This document shows, one piece after another, positions 60,444 to 64,000 of a stretch of 64,000 nucleotides of DNA; the stretch's first letter is position 1, and each line of letters begins with the position of its first letter. The DNA comes from Babesia bovis T2Bo. Lineage: Eukaryota > Apicomplexa > Aconoidasida > Piroplasmida > Babesiidae. The stretch covers positions 1,733,578-1,797,577 of the forward strand of contig NW_026261571.1 of the NCBI RefSeq assembly GCF_000165395.2. The letters are read 5' to 3'. The position numbers and the translations under genes are program-made. The notes beneath the pieces were generated by a model that made no database searches, was not told where the DNA came from, and worked only from the letters and a program-made list of their open reading frames with translations.

Positions 60444-61559
60444 ATGGAAACTAATACTTGTACTACTATAGTACTAGTACTTCTATGGATATCCCTATGC
60501 CTTCAGGCACTGGCTTCGTTGGTTGCCCCTATTCGCGAATACACAACTACTCTAGTGCTACCTACTACCACTACACTATCCACTGTACTGCTAGCATTAT
60601 GTCTATGGCAATGTAAGAAGGCAGGGTACCTTGTATCCCCAATGACCTGGTACCACTGGGCGCTACTGATACTGCTAGTACTATTACAAGTAATGGCAGT
60701 GGTATTGGAGCAAGAGATTTGGGGTATCGGGAAAGCTACATCTGCCGATTCGACATATCCCATTTATGGTATCGCGGTTCTACTATGGGCCATACTGGGT
60801 TGTACCCTATTCTGTGGATGGAAGTGTAACCTGTTCTGTAGACCATGCTGTAAAAGTCAGTATATTTGCTATGGTAGTGCAGTAGTGGTAGTACTAGTGG
60901 TACTCACAGTATTGGCAGTGACAGCGTTACTTGCAAAGCACGGCAGTGGCGATGGTTTAGGCGTTTTCCCTTTTTTCGGTACTCTAGGACAGACCGAAAA
61001 AGACATCATTCAATACCTCGGTAACTTGGTGGTACCAATTATCCAGTGCCATACCATGGCATTTCTATGGACTACTCTACTGAAGTTACCATATACAGTT
61101 CCAGAGGTGGTAGCACTGATAGCTTCTGCACTGGCAGTGGCCTCTATGGTAGCATTGGCAGTACTGGGTGGTACCACTCTCGGTGGAGTACAACTCAGTT
61201 CTAAAGGATACCCCTTCCTAGCAGTACATCTAGTAGCCCTTGTCACCGCCTTATACTGCTTGGAGTGTAAGGCAACATTTTGTTATCCCAAGCAATACCT
61301 CTGCTTAGGGTTACTTGCAGTGGTGCTTCTGCTAGCTTTGGTAGTGGTAGTGGTAGTGCATGTCGACAGTCAGCGCAGAGGAAAAGATGCTGCGGAATAC
61401 ACCCTTCTGGGCTACTCACTACTACTGATGATACCGACACTGTGGTATGCATACCGATGTGGTCTACTTACATGGTGTCTCCCCAAGAAAAAGGCTCTCA
61501 AGGATACTGACACTGCTGAGAACACGGCAGCAGATACTGATATCGCAAAAGAATCTTAG
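60444..61559 (+). CDS. Ten-TM protein (second mtm-like subgroup), right-arm copy
   Basis: A 371-residue polytopic protein matching the left-arm gene at 54813-55931 along its length (LSTVLLALCLWQCKKAGYLV, CRPCCKSQYICYGSA, PYTVPEVVALIASA and the Lys-rich WCLPKKK tail). I start at the Met at 60444 (METNTCTT), aligned to the left-arm start (MDTTSCTT); the frame begins at 60390. Loops differ most (a GDGLGVFPFFG insert is unique here), so the two are paralogues that have diverged since the duplication. Likely membrane protein exported toward the erythrocyte (inference). Confidence 0.72.
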   Translation: METNTCTTIVLVLLWISLCLQALASLVAPIREYTTTLVLPTTTTLSTVLLALCLWQCKKAGYLVSPMTWYHWALLILLVLLQVMAVVLEQEIWGIGKATSADSTYPIYGIAVLLWAILGCTLFCGWKCNLFCRPCCKSQYICYGSAVVVVLVVLTVLAVTALLAKHGSGDGLGVFPFFGTLGQTEKDIIQYLGNLVVPIIQCHTMAFLWTTLLKLPYTVPEVVALIASALAVASMVALAVLGGTTLGGVQLSSKGYPFLAVHLVALVTALYCLECKATFCYPKQYLCLGLLAVVLLLALVVVVVVHVDSQRRGKDAAEYTLLGYSLLLMIPTLWYAYRCGLLTWCLPKKKALKDTDTAENTAADTDIAKES

Positions 61560-61837
61560 TAGTAAATGTGACCACAGTACAACCCTGTGACATTTAATGG
61601 CCCAACTTTGGCTAGCCCAATATGAAATGGAACAGTCACTGTGGATGGCTAATATCTAATAGGTATACTATAGATATCGCTATTTAGAAAATACATACGT
61701 TGTGCAATGGAGCACTAGTGTAGATACTACTAGTAGATACCACTATTCCTTATCAGTACTCTACCATTACCACTCCAATCCACATCACTATCCACTCTAC
61801 TCCACTGATCCACCACTACTACCCTACCATCGTCACC

Positions 61838-62317
61838 ATGCTGGTCTACCCAGTCCTGGTGCTAGCCCTAGGTGCCCTATGGCCGCTGGACTGGACACCT
61901 ACTAGACTGGACTCACTGAGCCCAGTGACTGGCCACTACCACGATACTACATGGGCCATGGCAGAGAAGGTGACTCAAGGTGATGATCCTGGCGAGGAAG
62001 TAGTGGTAGTGGAGGGTACTACTAGTGATGAAGTGGCAAAGAACAAGGAGAGTCCAAAGGGGTGGTTCTCCAGTTGGGGAACGGATGGAATATTACTGGT
62101 GGTTTTGTTGGTAGCATTAGGGAGTGCATTTTTGGGTGTGGTAGCGTCAGGATTAGTGATTGGAAATAAGGCTGATATCTGGTGGACAGCGGGAGCTCTA
62201 CTACTATTGATAGTGGTAATCATTGTATATAACAGGAAGATGTTAATGAAAAAAATATTTTGCACGGGGAGCTCTGGAAACTCCCTGAGAAAAATGACCC
62301 CAAAAAATCTAGATTAA
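61838..62317 (+). CDS. Small secretory two-TM protein, right-arm copy
   Basis: A 159-residue protein: signal peptide (MLVYPVLVLALGALWPLDW), an acidic Val/Glu/Thr-rich ectodomain (~25-80), TM1 at ~84-108, TM2 at ~115-131 and a basic tail. It mirrors the left gene at 54032-54544 in position, orientation and architecture, but the sequences have diverged beyond easy alignment. It is the last gene before the telomere. Confidence 0.66.
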   Translation: MLVYPVLVLALGALWPLDWTPTRLDSLSPVTGHYHDTTWAMAEKVTQGDDPGEEVVVVEGTTSDEVAKNKESPKGWFSSWGTDGILLVVLLVALGSAFLGVVASGLVIGNKADIWWTAGALLLLIVVIIVYNRKMLMKKIFCTGSSGNSLRKMTPKNLD

Positions 62318-63060
62318 TATGCAACATCCAAGAGGTACACCTGGGTATGTGCTCTTCAAACAGCATATAATTAATATGATTGGTCTATGGTGTAGTGTAT
62401 AGACAGTGATGCCTAGAAGTTTTGGGTTTCTATTTTAATGTATATGTACAACAGACTCATTATGTAGTGCATTCCATAGAGAACATTAATATTCCGTTTA
62501 CTTTATCCATTGCTATGAACACAACTGCAAATCTACAGTGATGGTACATTGAGCAATACTACTGTGTATATTACATGTATATACTGTTCATGGTATAATA
62601 CAGATATGCTAAGGAGATATCAATAGATACCAATTAATAGTATTTAATGCCAAGTAATATAGAGTATATGGTAGTAGTGTAGTGGCACCGTTTGTAGACA
62701 ATCTAGTCTATAGAATATATATTATATCACAATAGATCGTATTGTAGGGTATCGTTAGATATGCAGTATATTACGATATATATACTGATCGGTTGTGCAC
62801 CATTAATGGATATATAATGAATCACTGTCATAGGTATATACACTACTATATGACACCTATTGCATCACTCCATATTCATATATAGCATATCAATTATACT
62901 CTACGATAGTGAGAACTGCTAGGAGAGATACAATAGGCCATTAGGGGTTCCATGGAAATACTACCATATGTGGTACACCTAGTATACCTGTAGGTGGTCC
63001 ACGGAGGGTCCCTAGGGTGAATGGTAGTGGTGCTATGGGGTAGATACAGTAATGGACTAT
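62318..63060. other. Subtelomeric spacer
   Basis: About 740 AT-rich bases, no coding frame; ends with words such as GGTGGT and GGTAGTAGTGTAGTGG typical of this subtelomere. Confidence 0.5.
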
Positions 63061-63332
63061 GACTCACATGGGGTTGATGCGGTGTGGTGTTCCTGGGGTG
63101 TTTGGTATTGTTGGGTAAATAACGTCTGGGGATATTAGGGTTTATGCAGTGTGGTTTTTATGGGGTGAATCGAAAATGAAGGTAAAATCCAAGTGGGGTA
63201 GATGGTGCAGATGGGTAAGAGATGTAACGGTTTTAGGGTTTAAGATATGCAGTGTGATTTGTATGAAATTAAGAGAATAAGTAGGTAGAATCCAAGTGGG
63301 GTAGATGGTGCAGATAGGTAAGAGATATAAGA
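63061..63332. repeat. Degenerate ~100-base telomere-associated repeats
   Basis: Two copies are clear: about 63137-63233 and 63234-63332. They share the words ATGCAGTGTG, AATCCAAGTGGGGTAGATGGTG and GGTAAGAGAT, and each ends in a TTTTAGGGTTT-like junction. A third, weaker copy may precede them (from ~63061: TGCGGTGTGGTGTT). Confidence 0.75.
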
Positions 63333-64000
63333 GTTTTAGGGTTTAGGGTTTAGGGTTTAGGGTTTAGGGTTTAGGGTTTAGGGTTTAGGGTTTAGGGTTT
63401 AGGGTTTAGGGTTTTAGGGTTTAGGGTTTAGGGTTTAGGGTTTAGGGTTTAGGGTTTAGGGTTTAGGGTTTAGGGTTTTAGGGTTTAGGGTTTAGGGTTT
63501 TAGGGTTTAGGGTTTAGGGTTTAGGGTTTAGGGTTTAGGGTTTAGGGTTTAGGGTTTAGGGTTTTAGGGTTTAGGGTTTAGGGTTTAGGGTTTAGGGTTT
63601 AGGGTTTAGGGTTTAGGGTTTAGGGTTTAGGGTTTAGGGTTTAGGGTTTAGGGTTTAGGGTTTAGGGTTTAGGGTTTAGGGTTTAGGGTTTAGGGTTTAG
63701 GGTTTAGGGTTTAGGGTTTTAGGGTTTAGGGTTTAGGGTTTAGGGTTTAGGGTTTAGGGTTTAGGGTTTTAGGGTTTAGGGTTTAGGTTTAGGGTTTAGG
63801 GTTTAGGGTTTAGGGTTTAGGGTTTAGGGTTTAGGGTTTAGGGTTTAGGGTTTAGGGTTTAGGGTTTAGGGTTTAGGGTTTAGGGTTTAGGGTTTAGGGT
63901 TTAGGGTTTAGGGTTTTAGGGTTTAGGGTTTAGGGTTTAGGGTTTAGGGTTTAGGGTTTAGGGTTTAGGGTTTAGGGTTTAGGGTTTAGGGTTTAGGGTT
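63333..64000 (+). repeat. Telomeric repeat array, (TTTAGGG)n
   Basis: About 668 bases of TTTAGGG, oriented so that the G-rich strand runs 5'->3' toward the window end; that is the orientation of a right chromosome end. About eight units are TTTTAGGG and one (near 63782) is TTTAGG without the third G, the normal heterogeneity of piroplasm telomeres. Confidence 0.98.

Larger units (their letters stand above)
59390..61660 (+). repeat. Right arm of the large inverted duplication
   Basis: Mirror of 54700-57290. The arm contains the right ves1 fragment, spacer and ten-TM gene. Limits are by eye. Confidence 0.8.

Noticed and set aside
1..64000. tRNA, rRNA or snRNA genes
   Set aside because: Scanning by eye for T-loop GGTTCGA-type words, snRNA signatures and rRNA blocks found only chance hits inside coding regions (for example near 41857 and 44070). 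A tRNAscan/Infernal run would settle it.
1..64000. CRISPR arrays, IS elements or retrotransposons
   Set aside because: No repeat-spacer pattern or transposase or reverse-transcriptase motif was seen; only the (AT)n run, the inverted duplication and telomeric repeats are repetitive.

Overview
This window is the right-hand end of a nuclear chromosome of a piroplasm, almost certainly Babesia bovis or a very close relative. The evidence is a terminal array of TTTAGGG repeats (about 63,333 to the end) whose G-rich strand runs 5'->3' toward the end of the window, two fragments of ves1 (VESA1 variant erythrocyte surface antigen) genes, one SmORF gene, and multi-transmembrane subtelomeric genes. The genes inside these have the very short (about 34-59 base) GT-AG introns typical of piroplasms. 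Species assignment is inference; I could not search a database.

Chromosome core, about 0.5-46.8 kb: a compact, mostly single-copy region. In order it holds an FtsH AAA metalloprotease, Vps16, the polyadenylation factor Pfs2/WDR33, an organellar ribosomal protein L1 with a probable bipartite (apicoplast) leader, two Asn-rich proteins of unknown role (one with a C-terminal SH3-like domain), a small three-exon gene that I read as proteasome assembly chaperone 3, an acidic protein, an Alba-like protein, a secreted four-exon protein, an Rtr1/RPAP2 phosphatase, CCT-theta, an unknown protein, a five-exon CCHC zinc-knuckle protein, a WD-like protein, a mahogunin-type RING ligase with a myristoylation motif, a secreted acidic antigen-like protein, a PqiA-like membrane protein, a large myosin with IQ motifs and RCC1 repeats, a Tyr/Asn-rich protein, a CAMK-like pseudokinase, an ArfGAP, a cyclophilin and a Pus1/TruA pseudouridine synthase. 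Many of these needed splicing to read correctly: for nine genes I give exon coordinates that keep the frame throughout. Neighbouring genes are often only 12-70 bases apart.

Transition and subtelomere, about 47-63 kb: coding density drops and the gene content becomes lineage-specific. There is one small two-TM secretory protein, a tandem pair of ten-TM proteins, and then a large inverted duplication of about 54.0-62.3 kb. Its two arms carry, from the centre outward, a broken ves1 fragment, a ten-TM gene and a small signal-peptide/two-TM gene; the SmORF lies between the arms. About 335 bases covering the ves1 3' portion look identical between the arms, implying recent duplication or gene conversion. 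VESA1 is the cytoadhesion and antigenic variation ligand of B. bovis, and it varies by segmental gene conversion, so the mirrored fragments are plausible sequence donors. The end is capped by degenerate ~100-base repeats and then the telomere.

How the parts work together: the core is ordinary cell biology (trafficking, RNA processing, protein folding, motility). The subtelomere looks like a host-interface module, with a variant antigen reservoir, SmORF, and polytopic and two-TM proteins that may be exported to the infected erythrocyte.
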